DNA of 64,000 nucleotides. Source: Deferribacter autotrophicus. Its GTDB lineage: Bacteria > Chrysiogenota > Deferribacteres > Deferribacterales > Deferribacteraceae. This document shows, piece after piece, positions 35,398 through 44,843 of the stretch (its first letter is position 1; the number at the start of each line of letters is the position of its first letter). The stretch lies in NCBI RefSeq assembly GCF_008362905.1, contig NZ_VFJB01000008.1, forward strand, positions 1 through 64,000, read 5' to 3'. Below the pieces are notes generated by a model. The model ran no database searches. It was not told where the DNA came from and worked only from the letters and a program-made list of their open reading frames with translations. The position numbers and the translations under genes were made by a program.

Positions 35398-38196
35398 AAG
35401 TTGACTAACACATCTTTCACACAGGGTAGGGTGTGCGCTACTTTTGCCGATTGATGCAGAATGCGTCCAGCATCTCTCACATTTTTCAAAGGAAGATGCT
35501 TCAACTTTTACCTTAATTTTACCGTCCTCAGAAACGTAACAATCGGTTAATTTGTCAAAATCCTCAGTATAAAACTCAGAAACTATAAATATTTTTTCAA
35601 TTCCTTCATCAACTTGCAAAAGTTTTTCATCGTAATCTTTTATAGCAACAATTACTTTTGCATCAAGAGAATGACCTATGATTTTATCTCTTCTTGCTAA
35701 TTCACAAGCTTTATTAACTACTGATTTTAATTCCTTCAAAAATTCCATTTTCTTAATTAGTTCGTCATCCTCGATTTGTTTTACAGGAGGAAATGTGTGT
35801 ATGAATACAGATTCTTCTTTTCCTTTAAAATCTGGTAAAAATTCCCAAACCTCATCAGCAGTGAATGAAAGAATAGGGGACATAACTATGGCCATCTCTC
35901 TTAGAAGGATAAACATTGCTGATTGAGCTGACCTTCTTTCAAAAGAATCCGCTTTATAAGCGTAGACCCTATCTTTTATTATGTCGAGATAAAAAGATGA
36001 TAAGTCATTGATACAGAAATTTAAGAATGTGTGGTAAAAAATGTGGAATTGATAATTATCGTATGCTTTATAAATTCTTTCTTTTACTTTTTGCCACCTT
36101 ATTAGAATATATTTATCGAGTTCTTTGAGATTCTCAAATTTAATGATATCTTTGTTCGGAGAAAAGTCGTAAAGGTTGCCAAGAAGATATCTTTGAGTAT
36201 TTCTTATTTTTCTGTAGGATTCTACGAGATGTTTTATTATATCATTTGAAATTCTGATATCTTCAGTGTAATCCTCTGCAGCCACCCATAATCTTAAAAT
36301 TTCTGCACCATACTTGTTGATTATCTCATCTGGAGTTATTACATTACCCATAGATTTGGACATTTTAAGCCCTTTACCATCTACCACGAAACCATGGGTA
36401 AGTACTTCATTGTATGGTGCTTTGCCTCTTGTACCTACACTTTCTAACAAAGAACTGTGAAACCATCCTCTATGCTGGTCACTACCTTCAAGGTACATAT
36501 CTGCGGGCCATCTAAGTTCTTCCCTTTCTTCACAAACAGCTGCATGGCTTACACCAGAATCAAACCAAACATCCAAAATATCGGTTTCTTTTCTGATATT
36601 TTTACTTTTACAATGTGGGCATTCAAAATCTTTGCCCAAGAAGTATTCAACATCTTTTTCAAACCAGATATCGGCACCATATTTATAAAATTCGGAGAGT
36701 ACTTTTTCTTGAATATCTTTATTTATAATTACTTCACCGCATTCACCGCAAAGGAAAACCGCTATTGGAACACCCCAACTTCTTTGTCTTGAAATACACC
36801 AGTCAGGTCTATTTTCTATCATAGAATAGATTCTGTTTCTTCCCCATGATGGAATCCATTGTACTTTATCAATTTCATTTAGAGCTTTTTTTCTCAAATC
36901 ATTTTTTTCCATTGAGATAAACCACTGAGGTGTAGCTCTAAAAACCACTGGTTTTTTGCATCGCCAACAATGCGGATATGAGTGTTTTATTTTGGATGTT
37001 TCTAGTAAAGTCCCATTACTATCTAACAGTTTTATGATTTCTTCATTAGCTTTGAAAATATTCATTCCACCAAATAGTTCTGTATCTTTTTTAAAGTTTC
37101 CGTAATCATCCACAGGATTAAGTATTTCTAATCCATAGGTTAAACCTATTTCATAGTCTTCTTGACCATGCCCAGGAGCTGTGTGAACAAGCCCTGTACC
37201 CTGTTCAAGAGTTACGTGATCACCGAGAATAAAAAGTGAATTTCTATTATAAAATGGATGTTTTGCATTTGTTCTTTCAAGTGTATTGGCATTGAATACT
37301 TTTTCAATTTTAAGTTCTTCTATTTTGAAAATATCTTTAAGCTTTTCTACCAACTCTTTTGCTAAAATTAACAATTCGTTTTCTTTTAAATTTTTATTGT
37401 CAGATTTTAAAACTCTTACAACAGCGTATTCAAGTTCAGGATTCATAGCAATTCCAAGGTTTGCAGGCAATGTCCAAGGGGTAGTTGTCCAGATAACGGC
37501 TGAAATCTCTTCTTCTATATTTAAAGCTTTTTTTGCGTCATCATTAAGAGGGAATTTTACATAAATGGATGGTGATGTGTGATCATGGTATTCTACTTCG
37601 GCTTCGGCCAAAGCTGTAACACAAGAAATACACCAATAAACAGGTTTTAGCCCTTTATATGCACCACCGTTATCAAAAAATTTGTACAATTCTTTCAATG
37701 TGTTAGCTTCATATTTAAAATCCATAGTGATATATGGGTTTTCCCAATCACCCAGTACACCAAGCCTCTTAAATTCTTCTCTTTGTATATCGATGAATTT
37801 GCTTGCATATTTTCTACAAAGCTTTCTCTTTTCATGTTTTGGAATTTCATTTTTTTTCTTACCAAGTTCTTTATCAACTTGATGTTCAATAGGCAAGCCA
37901 TGACAATCCCAACCAGGGATATAAGGGGTATAATACCCTTTTAAAGATTTGGTTTTGAGTATAAAATCTTTTAAAATCTTATTTAGAGCATGTCCCATAT
38001 GAAGATGTCCGTTTGCATAAGGTGGACCGTCATGTAAAATATATTTATTTTCAGGATTTCTTTTTGCTAATATTTTTTCATAAATCTTTTCTTCTTCCCA
38101 TTTTTTCAATCTGATAGGCTCATTTTTGGTTAGGTTAGCTTTCATGGGAAAATCTGTTTTTGGTAAATTTAGGGTATCTTTGTATTCCATATCCAC
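35395..38196 (-). CDS. ileS: Isoleucine-tRNA ligase
   Basis: 933 residues, standard class I bacterial IleRS. HIGH signature in GPPYANGHLHMGHALNKIL near 59; the editing domain contains VIWTTTPWTLPANLGIAM; KMSKS is in GLKMSKSMGNVITPD near 611. A C-terminal zinc site is given by CERCWTHSAS, then CERCVSQL at the very end. It charges tRNA-Ile and edits valine. Start ATG 38196 follows aggtgg. A minus-strand promoter lies at 38226-38254. No T-box leader is visible. Confidence 0.97.
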   Translation of the reverse strand: MDMEYKDTLNLPKTDFPMKANLTKNEPIRLKKWEEEKIYEKILAKRNPENKYILHDGPPYANGHLHMGHALNKILKDFILKTKSLKGYYTPYIPGWDCHGLPIEHQVDKELGKKKNEIPKHEKRKLCRKYASKFIDIQREEFKRLGVLGDWENPYITMDFKYEANTLKELYKFFDNGGAYKGLKPVYWCISCVTALAEAEVEYHDHTSPSIYVKFPLNDDAKKALNIEEEISAVIWTTTPWTLPANLGIAMNPELEYAVVRVLKSDNKNLKENELLILAKELVEKLKDIFKIEELKIEKVFNANTLERTNAKHPFYNRNSLFILGDHVTLEQGTGLVHTAPGHGQEDYEIGLTYGLEILNPVDDYGNFKKDTELFGGMNIFKANEEIIKLLDSNGTLLETSKIKHSYPHCWRCKKPVVFRATPQWFISMEKNDLRKKALNEIDKVQWIPSWGRNRIYSMIENRPDWCISRQRSWGVPIAVFLCGECGEVIINKDIQEKVLSEFYKYGADIWFEKDVEYFLGKDFECPHCKSKNIRKETDILDVWFDSGVSHAAVCEEREELRWPADMYLEGSDQHRGWFHSSLLESVGTRGKAPYNEVLTHGFVVDGKGLKMSKSMGNVITPDEIINKYGAEILRLWVAAEDYTEDIRISNDIIKHLVESYRKIRNTQRYLLGNLYDFSPNKDIIKFENLKELDKYILIRWQKVKERIYKAYDNYQFHIFYHTFLNFCINDLSSFYLDIIKDRVYAYKADSFERRSAQSAMFILLREMAIVMSPILSFTADEVWEFLPDFKGKEESVFIHTFPPVKQIEDDELIKKMEFLKELKSVVNKACELARRDKIIGHSLDAKVIVAIKDYDEKLLQVDEGIEKIFIVSEFYTEDFDKLTDCYVSEDGKIKVKVEASSFEKCERCWTHSASIGKSSAHPTLCERCVSQL

Positions 38197-38225
38197 CTGC
38201 CTTATTTAGTTTTTTCGGAGCTTGA

Positions 38226-38254
38226 TTATTAGCACTAAACTTTTTTTAAATCAA
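38226..38254 (-). promoter_or_regulatory. Promoter candidate for ileS
   Basis: Minus-strand TTGATT (38249-38254), a 17-bp spacer and TAATAA (38226-38231) lie 30 bp before the ileS start. Confidence 0.5.
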
Positions 38255-38278
38255 GGTGTTATATGAACTTTTTTGTAG

Positions 38279-38307
38279 TTTACATAATCATATTTTGTGT
38301 ATATTAT
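38279..38307 (+). promoter_or_regulatory. Promoter candidate for the DsbA-like gene
   Basis: TTTACA (38279-38284), a 17-bp spacer and TATTAT (38302-38307) lie 27 bp before the start codon. Confidence 0.6.
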
Positions 38308-38334
38308 TTTTTTTGATAAAATCAGGAGGTTTTT

Positions 38335-39165
38335 ATGAAAAAATATTTATCATTAATTTTATTAATAATGTTTATTAGTGCCGTTTCTTTTGCTTCAAGT
38401 ATCGAAGATACTTTAAAAGAAAATTTAATGAAAAATTTTGCTAAAAGGGGTTTAAGTGGTATTGAAGTCTCTGTAAAAATTATAAAACAACTTGATAATC
38501 CTAAAGGGTTTTATTTTGTAAAAGTTAATATTAATGATAAGATGAGAAATAGGCAAGTTTCCCAATTTTTGATCTCTGATGGTGAAATTCTTATCCCTGA
38601 TATTATAAATATTAGTACAGGAACAAGCTTGATAAAAGAAATGAGTTTTATGTATGATACTGTTGATATCCCCACAAAAGATTTGACTCTTATGCAGGGC
38701 TCAAAAAATGCAAAACATGTTATTATAAAGATAAGCGATTTTCAGTGTCCTTTTTGTAGAAAAGCTTATAATTATCTTGAACCAAAAATTAAAGATAGAA
38801 AAGACATTGCTCTTTATATGCTAAATTTTCCTTTGCCAATTCATAAAAATGCCATGATTTATTCACAAGTATTTGAAGCAGGAATGATTATGGGGCATAA
38901 TTTTGCTGATGAGCTTTATAGTGGAAAGTTTGATAGTAAAAGTGCTGATGAGATTATTAAGTATTTTGCACAAAAAACAGGTGATGAAAAAAGATTTGAA
39001 GAACTTGTAAAGTCTAAAGAAATTAAAGATAGGATTGAAAGACAAAAGAAAATTGCTGAAAGATATGGTTTTAGGGCCACCCCAGTGTTGATTTTTGATG
39101 GTAAGAAGGTAGAAGGCTTTGATAAAGCTTTAATTGATAAAGGATTAAAATCTTTCAAAAATTAG
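38335..39165 (+). CDS. Exported DsbA/DsbC-like thiol-disulfide protein
   Basis: 276 residues with a signal peptide (residues 1-20, [20 protein letters not shown]). Residues 22-105 form an N-terminal domain of the type that precedes thioredoxin domains in DsbC-like proteins. The thioredoxin fold follows, with the redox pair in [12 protein letters not shown] near 139 and the cis-Pro loop in [12 protein letters not shown] near 244. It should form or isomerise disulfides in the periplasm. Ribosome site caggagg at 5 nt. Stand-alone gene with its own promoter. Which of DsbA, C or G it replaces cannot be told from sequence alone. Confidence 0.85.
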   Translation: MKKYLSLILLIMFISAVSFASSIEDTLKENLMKNFAKRGLSGIEVSVKIIKQLDNPKGFYFVKVNINDKMRNRQVSQFLISDGEILIPDIINISTGTSLIKEMSFMYDTVDIPTKDLTLMQGSKNAKHVIIKISDFQCPFCRKAYNYLEPKIKDRKDIALYMLNFPLPIHKNAMIYSQVFEAGMIMGHNFADELYSGKFDSKSADEIIKYFAQKTGDEKRFEELVKSKEIKDRIERQKKIAERYGFRATPVLIFDGKKVEGFDKALIDKGLKSFKN

Positions 39166-39205
39166 TTGACAAGTTAAATAAATTGTAATATATAGACCAT
39201 CCGTT

Positions 39206-39282
39206 CGGGGCGTAGCGCAGTTTGGTAGCGCATCGGTCTTGGGAACCGAGGGTCGGAGGTTCAAGTCCTCTCGCCCCGACCA
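39206..39282 (+). tRNA. tRNA-Pro(UGG)
   Basis: Acceptor CGGGGCG/CGCCCCG, anticodon loop CTTGGGA with anticodon TGG, T-loop GGTTCAAGTCC, discriminator A and encoded CCA (39280-39282). Confidence 0.95.
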
Positions 39283-40228
39283 TCTAAAAAATCTTATCTA
39301 TCAATAAATCATAAAATTCAAAAAAAATCTTTTTTTTCCAAAAAAAAATTAGTTGTGGATACATCTTTTATATTTTTTGTTTATTAGTCTGTTGGTTTTA
39401 GAGCAAAATTTATCCATTAAAATATCTTTTTTGTCGCCATTAAAAATAAAGCAACATCTATCCTTCTTCAGTTAATGGTTTATTTTCTTTGAGTGTTTTT
39501 AAGAATATATGTTTATATCTTTTATCCCAGAAATTTGAAGTTGTAAAAACTTAGATATGGTTGTTTCTCTATCTTTCAACATACTGTAAGGGGGATAATC
39601 TGGGAGTAGGTCGGACATAAAAAAACCTTTTAAAGATAACTAGATACTCAACTCAACAAAAATCTTTCAAGCTTTATTTAGGGTTATAAGGTTGAGCTTT
39701 ATATTCTTAAAGTCATTCATCAATTTTTATAAAAGGGATTTGTCTTTTTAATGTAAGTTTGTAAATTGATGATTATAAGTATTTAAGATATTTTGATAAT
39801 TCATCTATTTATCAGGATTGTTAGGTTGGTTAAAACTGATTATGTTTTTGAAAGTATTAATAATGTATCTGAGAAAATTTAAAAATCACACCTCCCCCTT
39901 AATTATTAATATGTACCGCTTAAAATAAATTGCAAGCAAAAAATCAAAAAATATGACTTTAATTTGTTTGAAAACACTTTTTTTGTAAGTTTAGTTAATT
40001 GTGTTAATTAGTTAGCTTTATGTAAAAGGGGATAAAGAAAATTTATAATTTATAAATTTTAGTATTTCAGAACATCGCATTTCAATTTTCAGGGTAATTA
40101 AAACTTAATAATACAGGTAACAATTTGATTTTTTACTTTTGTCTAAAAGTTTTTGTTTATCTTTTTATGAATGTATAACTTATCGATATTGCAGAATATA
40201 TAGCAATGAAAGCAGGTCAAATTGAGGT
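39283..40228. other. Gene-free stretch behind tRNA-Pro, probably decayed DNA
   Basis: I find no intact gene. The longest suggestive frame is on the minus strand, ATG 39618 to stop at 39499 (39 residues, starting MSDLLPDYPPYSMLKDRETT), without a ribosome site. The stretch is very AT-rich, with several homopolymer runs near 39325-39350. Together with the tRNA remnant at 40229 it looks like the wreck of an inserted element. Confidence 0.5.
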
Positions 40229-40282
40229 AATCGGTTTTAGAAACTGAGGGGCGAGGGTAGGAGGTCAAGTCCTCTAATCCCA
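40229..40282 (+). pseudogene. Decayed copy of the tRNA-Pro 3' half
   Basis: aatcggttttagaaactgag, then taggaggtcaagtcctctaa, line up with the anticodon arm and T-arm of the tRNA-Pro(UGG) gene at 39206, with several substitutions, small indels and a ruined acceptor end (atccc instead of gccccg). It cannot fold as a full tRNA. Confidence 0.65.
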
Positions 40283-40438
40283 AACTTCTAAAATCTTAAT
40301 TCAAACTTAAAATCTGATGATTTTTGGAGTATTTTTGATAAGCTCTTGATTTTATTATCAATAAAGGTATTAATTACTTTTTTAAATAAATATTATTTTA
40401 TTTAATGATAGATTTGAAATACAGTGAATTATTTTAAT

Positions 40439-40466
40439 TTGAATATTTCTAAAATGTGTATATAAT
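40439..40466 (+). promoter_or_regulatory. Promoter of the DtxR-type regulator run
   Basis: TTGAAT (40439-40444), a 16-bp spacer and TATAAT (40461-40466) lie 28 bp before the regulator start. Confidence 0.65.
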
Positions 40467-40469
40467 AAT

Positions 40470-40482
40470 CTAACATTGTTAG
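40470..40482. promoter_or_regulatory. Palindromic operator over the transcription start
   Basis: CTAACATTGTTAG is a perfect palindrome around one central base. It starts 3 bp after the -10 box, hence covers the expected transcription start. Its position directly before a DtxR/MntR-type gene suggests metal-dependent autoregulation. Confidence 0.6.
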
Positions 40483-40493
40483 TGGAGTGTTTT

Positions 40494-40934
40494 ATGGATG
40501 AGAAATTATCAAGAAATATGGAAGATTATTTAGAAACAATTTATGTACTTTTAAAAGAAAGTCCAGTGGCGAGAGTAAAAGATATTGCAGAAAAGCTTGA
40601 TGTGAAAAAATCTTCAGTGACAAATGCATTAAAATTATTATCCGAAAAAGGATTGGTTAATTACGATAAATACAGTTATATTACCCTGACGGATGAAGGG
40701 ATGAAGTATGCGGAGGAAATTTTCCACAAGCATACTGTGCTTACTAAATTTTTAGTTGAAGTATTATCAGTCGAGAAAGAAAGAGCTGAAGAAAATACAT
40801 GTAGAATTGAACATGTGATAGATAAAGATATTTTCGAAAAGTTTGAAAGATTCTTGTCTTTTTTTCTAAAAGGAGATAAGGAGTGTTTGGATATAAATGA
40901 GTTTTTTATACAAGAAAAGAAAAGGAGAAATTAG
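40494..40934 (+). CDS. DtxR/MntR-family metal-dependent regulator
   Basis: ATG 40494 (146 residues) has ribosome site gtggagtg; a TTG further up is unlikely. The winged helix (ARVKDIAEKLDVKKSSVTNA then LKLLSEKGLVNYD) and the dimer/metal domain with HKHTVLTKFLVEVL and ENTCRIEHVID match DtxR/MntR proteins; His, Cys, Glu and His ligands are in the expected places. It lacks an SH3-like third domain, like MntR. With Mn or Fe bound it should repress from its operator at 40470. The mntP manganese exporter lies 4 kb downstream in the same run, so manganese is the likely metal, by inference. Confidence 0.85.
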   Translation: MDEKLSRNMEDYLETIYVLLKESPVARVKDIAEKLDVKKSSVTNALKLLSEKGLVNYDKYSYITLTDEGMKYAEEIFHKHTVLTKFLVEVLSVEKERAEENTCRIEHVIDKDIFEKFERFLSFFLKGDKECLDINEFFIQEKKRRN

Positions 40935-40950
40935 ATAAGATAAGTGCAAG

Positions 40951-41856
40951 TTGTTAAGTGGTTTATCATTCCATGGATATTATTTTTTTTTAATCTTTTT
41001 TTTGTATATAAAGTTTTATATGGTAAAATTAGTAGGGTTAAAGCCATTTAAGGATTTAAAATCTGTAGATACTTATGAACTTTTAGCACTTGATAAAAAA
41101 AGAGCTCAATCAGAGGGCGTATCTGTAAAAGAGAATTTCCCAAAATTTTTGCCTGGAAATAATGGTACTGGTGTTTTACTTGTTCATGGATTTACTGCTT
41201 CACCTTATGAGATGTCATTATTAGCTGATTATCTAAATGAAAAAGGATATAGTGTTTATCTTGCAAGAATAGCAGGACATGGAAGTACTCCGAAAAACTT
41301 GAATGTTTTAACTTATAATGACTGGTATGAATCTTTAAAGTACGGTTATTTTGTATTGAAAAAAAATTGTAAAAAGTTGGTTATAATTGGACAATCTATG
41401 GGTGCACTTTTAGCCATTGATGTTGCAATTCTTAATGGTGCAGATAAAGTTGTTATGTTATCACCAGCTTTAGGAATAAAGGATTTTGGATTTAAACTGA
41501 TACCGTTAATTAAAAATTTTAAAGAATATGTCATAAATGAGGAGTTTGATGAAAATCTTTCAAAATATTACTATCCAGTAAGACCAGTTAAAGGACTTTA
41601 TCAACTTTACCTGCTTATTGAATATACATGGAAAAGTGTTAATCAAGAGAGTGTCCCAATATATGTAATTTTATCAGAATATGATAATCTTATTGATACT
41701 AAAAAAGTAAAGTTATTTTATAAAAAAATTAAAACAAAGGAAAAAAAGATTGATTTAATAAAACAAAAAAGTATAAAACATATTTTAACACTAGATGACA
41801 ATCCACTTAGGGGTGAAATATTTGAAAAAATTGAAATGTGGATTAGGGAGGGTTAA
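40951..41856 (+). CDS. Alpha/beta hydrolase (esterase/monoacylglycerol-lipase type)
   Basis: 301 residues if the TTG at 40951 is used, which gives a hydrophobic anchor (YYFFLIFFLYIKFYM) before the enzyme; ATG 41020 would give a soluble form, and neither has a strong ribosome site. Catalytic features are the oxyanion strand VLLVHGFTASPYE, the nucleophile elbow GQSMGA (Ser near 151), an acid in ILSEYDNLID and a His in KSIKHILTLDD. The pattern is that of carboxylesterase/monoacylglycerol lipase. Located 16 bp behind the regulator and directly joined to proC. Substrate unknown. Confidence 0.8.
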   Translation: MLSGLSFHGYYFFLIFFLYIKFYMVKLVGLKPFKDLKSVDTYELLALDKKRAQSEGVSVKENFPKFLPGNNGTGVLLVHGFTASPYEMSLLADYLNEKGYSVYLARIAGHGSTPKNLNVLTYNDWYESLKYGYFVLKKNCKKLVIIGQSMGALLAIDVAILNGADKVVMLSPALGIKDFGFKLIPLIKNFKEYVINEEFDENLSKYYYPVRPVKGLYQLYLLIEYTWKSVNQESVPIYVILSEYDNLIDTKKVKLFYKKIKTKEKKIDLIKQKSIKHILTLDDNPLRGEIFEKIEMWIREG

Positions 41857-42684
41857 GTGTTTTCCGGCAAAAAAATAGGTTTTATTGGTGCGGGAAATAT
41901 GGCTACTGCGTTAATTAAAGGTATTTTAAAATCTGGCCTTGTACCACCTGAAGATATATATGCAAGTGATATAAATATTGAAAAACTTGATGCATTGAGA
42001 AATGAATACGGAATAAATACAATTTTTAAAGATAATGTAAAGCTCGTTTCAAATGTAGATATTGTTGTTTTAGCTGTAAAACCTCAAATTATAGATAGGA
42101 TTTTAAAAGAGATTGACCATGCTGTTGATGAATCAAAACTTATTATTTCAATTGCAGCAGGGATAAGTACTGATTATATTGAGCGAACAGTAGGTAAAGA
42201 ACTTCGTGTTATAAGAAGTATGCCGAATACTCCTGCTTTAGTTCTTCAAGGTGCTACTGCTATATGTAGTGGGATTCATGCAACGGAAGAGGATATTAAA
42301 TTAGCATATGAGATCTTTAAAGCTGTGGGATTGGTGGTTATAGTAGATGAGACTCAATTGGATGCTGTTACTGGATTGTCTGGTAGTGGTCCTGCATATA
42401 TTTTTATGATTATAGAGGCGCTTAGTGATGCTGGCGTGAAAATGGGACTTTCAAGAGAAGTAGCATTAAAACTTTCAGCGCAGACTGTTCTTGGTTCAGC
42501 TAAACTTTTATTAGAAACGGGTATGCATCCTGGTAGACTCAAAGATATGGTAACCTCACCAGGGGGGACTGCAATAGCTGGTTTGCATACCCTTGAACAG
42601 GGAGGATTAAGGACAACTCTAATTAATGCAGTTGAGGCTGCTACTAACAGATCAATTGAGTTAGGGAGGAAAAATGGAAAATAG
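41857..42684 (+). CDS. proC: Pyrroline-5-carboxylate reductase
   Basis: 275 residues, normal length. Rossmann start KIGFIGAGNMATALIKGILK, then AVKPQ near 69, ISIAAGIS, RSMPNTPALV near 122 and the C-terminal signature SGSGPAYIFMIIEALSDAGV near 172, with SPGGTAIAGLHTLE near 230. It performs the last step of proline synthesis with NAD(P)H. The GTG start abuts the previous stop and has ribosome site gggaggg. The end overlaps the TetR gene by 11 bases. Confidence 0.95.
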   Translation: MFSGKKIGFIGAGNMATALIKGILKSGLVPPEDIYASDINIEKLDALRNEYGINTIFKDNVKLVSNVDIVVLAVKPQIIDRILKEIDHAVDESKLIISIAAGISTDYIERTVGKELRVIRSMPNTPALVLQGATAICSGIHATEEDIKLAYEIFKAVGLVVIVDETQLDAVTGLSGSGPAYIFMIIEALSDAGVKMGLSREVALKLSAQTVLGSAKLLLETGMHPGRLKDMVTSPGGTAIAGLHTLEQGGLRTTLINAVEAATNRSIELGRKNGK

Positions 42685-43255
42685 TAAGGAAAATAAATTT
42701 GAAAGAATACTCAACGCTGCTATTAAAGTTATTGGTAACAAAGGATTTCACAGTGCTAAAGTAAAAGATATTGCTGAATTAGCCGATGTAGCGGATGGAA
42801 CAATTTATAATTATTTTCAAAATAAAGAAGATATTTTAGTAACCATTTTTAAAATTAAGCTTGAAGAATATGTATTAAATGCAAAAAGAGAAATAATAAA
42901 TATTAAAGATCCTGCTGAAAAATTAAAGGTATTGATAAAATATCACATTAAGATAATGACAGACAATCCAGATTTAGCTAAGGTGTTGCAGATTGAATTG
43001 AGACAGCCACATATTGAGCTGCGCAGTAAAATAAGAAAAAATTTAAGAAGTTATTTCAAAGTAATTGAAGAGGTAATTGAAGAAGGTAAAGAAAAAGGGA
43101 TTTTATCTAAAAACTTGAATGTTTATCTTGCAAGAGAAATGTTTTTTGGTACACTTGATGAATTAGTTTCAACTTGGGTATTTACAGGGATGGCTAGAGA
43201 CTTGAATGATTATATTGATGAAATATATGATATGTTATTGAAAGCTTTTAAATAG
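42674..43255 (+). CDS. TetR/AcrR-family regulator
   Basis: 193 residues. The helix-turn-helix is in the first 60 (ILNAAIKVIGNKGFHSAKVK then DIAELADVADGTIYNYFQNK), and the all-helical rest is of the FadR/YsiA-like type, with NPDLAKVLQIELRQPHIELR. YsiA-like TetR proteins often answer to acyl-CoA and regulate lipid genes; this link is inference. Co-transcribed with proC (overlap) and followed one base later by the transporter gene, which it may control. Confidence 0.85.
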   Translation: MENSKENKFERILNAAIKVIGNKGFHSAKVKDIAELADVADGTIYNYFQNKEDILVTIFKIKLEEYVLNAKREIINIKDPAEKLKVLIKYHIKIMTDNPDLAKVLQIELRQPHIELRSKIRKNLRSYFKVIEEVIEEGKEKGILSKNLNVYLAREMFFGTLDELVSTWVFTGMARDLNDYIDEIYDMLLKAFK

Positions 43256-43256
43256 A

Positions 43257-44843
43257 ATGGATCATTTACCAACAGTTTTTTACATTTTTTTGTTAATTTC
43301 ACTTGGGTTGCTTTTAGGGAATTTGCATTATAAGAATTTCAGTCTTGATATTGCGGGATTGTTAATTATATCGCTTATAGCAGGCCATTTTGGGATTGTT
43401 ATACCGGAAGATTTTAAGTATTTTGGACTTGCTATTTTTATATATGCTATAGGACTCCAGACTGGACCTGGTTTTTTTGATTCATTAAAAAAGGAAGGAC
43501 TAAAACTAAATCTTTTATCTTTAACTTTATTATCTTTAATCTTTTTTTCAATAGTAGGAGTTTCTTATCTTTTAGGATACAATAGTTCCATTGCAGCAGG
43601 AATTTACACTGGTGTGCTTACGTCAGCTCCTGCGCTTGCATCTGCACTTGAAATGAAAAATGATCATACGATTTCAGTAATTTTTGGTGTTGTTTATCCT
43701 TTTGCACTGATAGTTACGGTTTTAATATTTAGAATATTACCTATGGTTTTTAAAATTGATTTCAATAAAGAATATGAAAGATATAAAGAAGGGGTTTTGA
43801 AAGAACATCCACCAATATTAACAAAGAATTTTAAAATAACTAATGAAATATTTAAAAAAGAAAAGATTAGAAAAAGCGATTTGGAAAGACTAACTGGTAC
43901 TGTGGTGGAGCGTATTGCCTCAGAACATGAGATAGGTGAGATTGTGGATGATTTTGTTATCCATTATGGAGATATCATAAGAGCAACTGGTACTGACGAG
44001 CAGCTTAAAAGGATGAAAATTGTTGCAGGAGAAGAAGCGGAAGCAGATGTGCAGTTTAAAGACAATATGAAGATATATCGATTGCTTGTAAGTAACAAAG
44101 ATATTGTAGGTAAGAAGATTAACGAGTTAAAAGAGCTTTATGCTTTGGGGGGAAGAATTTCTAAAGTTAGGAGAGCAGGTATAGACATTTCTCCAATGCC
44201 TGAAGTAACATTAATGCTTGGGGATAAGCTATATATCGTGGGCCTAGAGAGAAACAAAGATAAAATTATCAGATTGATAGGTGATAATTTGATGGCATTC
44301 CCTTCTGCAGATTTTATTCCTATTTCCCTTGGAATAGTTTTGGGTATGCTTGTTGGGTATATTCCCATAGAATTACCTTTTGTTGGGGTATTTAAGTTGA
44401 GTTTTGTGGGGGGAATACTTCTGTGTGCTTTAATCTTTGGTAGGCTTGGTAGAATTGGTCCCATTGTTTGGCAATTATCTCCTCATTCCAACAATCTTAT
44501 GAAAGTGTTAGGACAGCTTCTTTTTGTAGCCACTGTGGGAACAAATGCAGGGAAATATTTGGTTGAATCAATAACCACTCATGGCATTTATCCTGTTTTG
44601 TTTGCAATTGTAACATTAATAGTAGTAACTTTTAGTTTCAGTTTTTATGTGCTGAAGATTTTAAAAATGAATGGATTGCAATATTTAGGTTTTCTAGCAG
44701 GAACTTTTACATCTACACCTTCTTTAGGAGTTGTAAATAATATGGTAAAGAACGAGTTACCATCAATCAGTTATGCGGCGGTTTACCCATTTTCATTGAT
44801 AGTGAGCTTAATTTTTGCTGAGGTGATTTTTAAAATAATATGA
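43257..44843 (+). CDS. AAE-family (AspT/YidE-like) permease with RCK_C domain
   Basis: 528 residues. Five to six membrane segments (1-160), a cytoplasmic RCK_C/TrkA-C pair (about 205-345, with GTVVERIASEHEIGEIVDDF and VGKKINELKELYALGGRISK) and five to six further membrane segments form the AAE layout. The repeated signature GVLTSAPALASALEM near 118 and GTFTSTPSLGVVNNM near 481 is typical. Relatives exchange aspartate/alanine or other carboxylates. RCK domains suggest gating by a small ligand. The substrate is not predictable. The mntP gene overlaps its end by 4 bases. Confidence 0.85.
   Translation: MDHLPTVFYIFLLISLGLLLGNLHYKNFSLDIAGLLIISLIAGHFGIVIPEDFKYFGLAIFIYAIGLQTGPGFFDSLKKEGLKLNLLSLTLLSLIFFSIVGVSYLLGYNSSIAAGIYTGVLTSAPALASALEMKNDHTISVIFGVVYPFALIVTVLIFRILPMVFKIDFNKEYERYKEGVLKEHPPILTKNFKITNEIFKKEKIRKSDLERLTGTVVERIASEHEIGEIVDDFVIHYGDIIRATGTDEQLKRMKIVAGEEAEADVQFKDNMKIYRLLVSNKDIVGKKINELKELYALGGRISKVRRAGIDISPMPEVTLMLGDKLYIVGLERNKDKIIRLIGDNLMAFPSADFIPISLGIVLGMLVGYIPIELPFVGVFKLSFVGGILLCALIFGRLGRIGPIVWQLSPHSNNLMKVLGQLLFVATVGTNAGKYLVESITTHGIYPVLFAIVTLIVVTFSFSFYVLKILKMNGLQYLGFLAGTFTSTPSLGVVNNMVKNELPSISYAAVYPFSLIVSLIFAEVIFKII

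Noticed and set aside
34857-35504. lspA with a 51-residue N-terminal extension
   Set aside because: The extension reads backwards through the ileS 3' end in another frame and through a terminator hairpin. ATG 35351 has a strong ribosome site and starts at the first membrane helix.
38197-38334. T-box leader for ileS
   Set aside because: The region is too short and has no T-box core or specifier stem.
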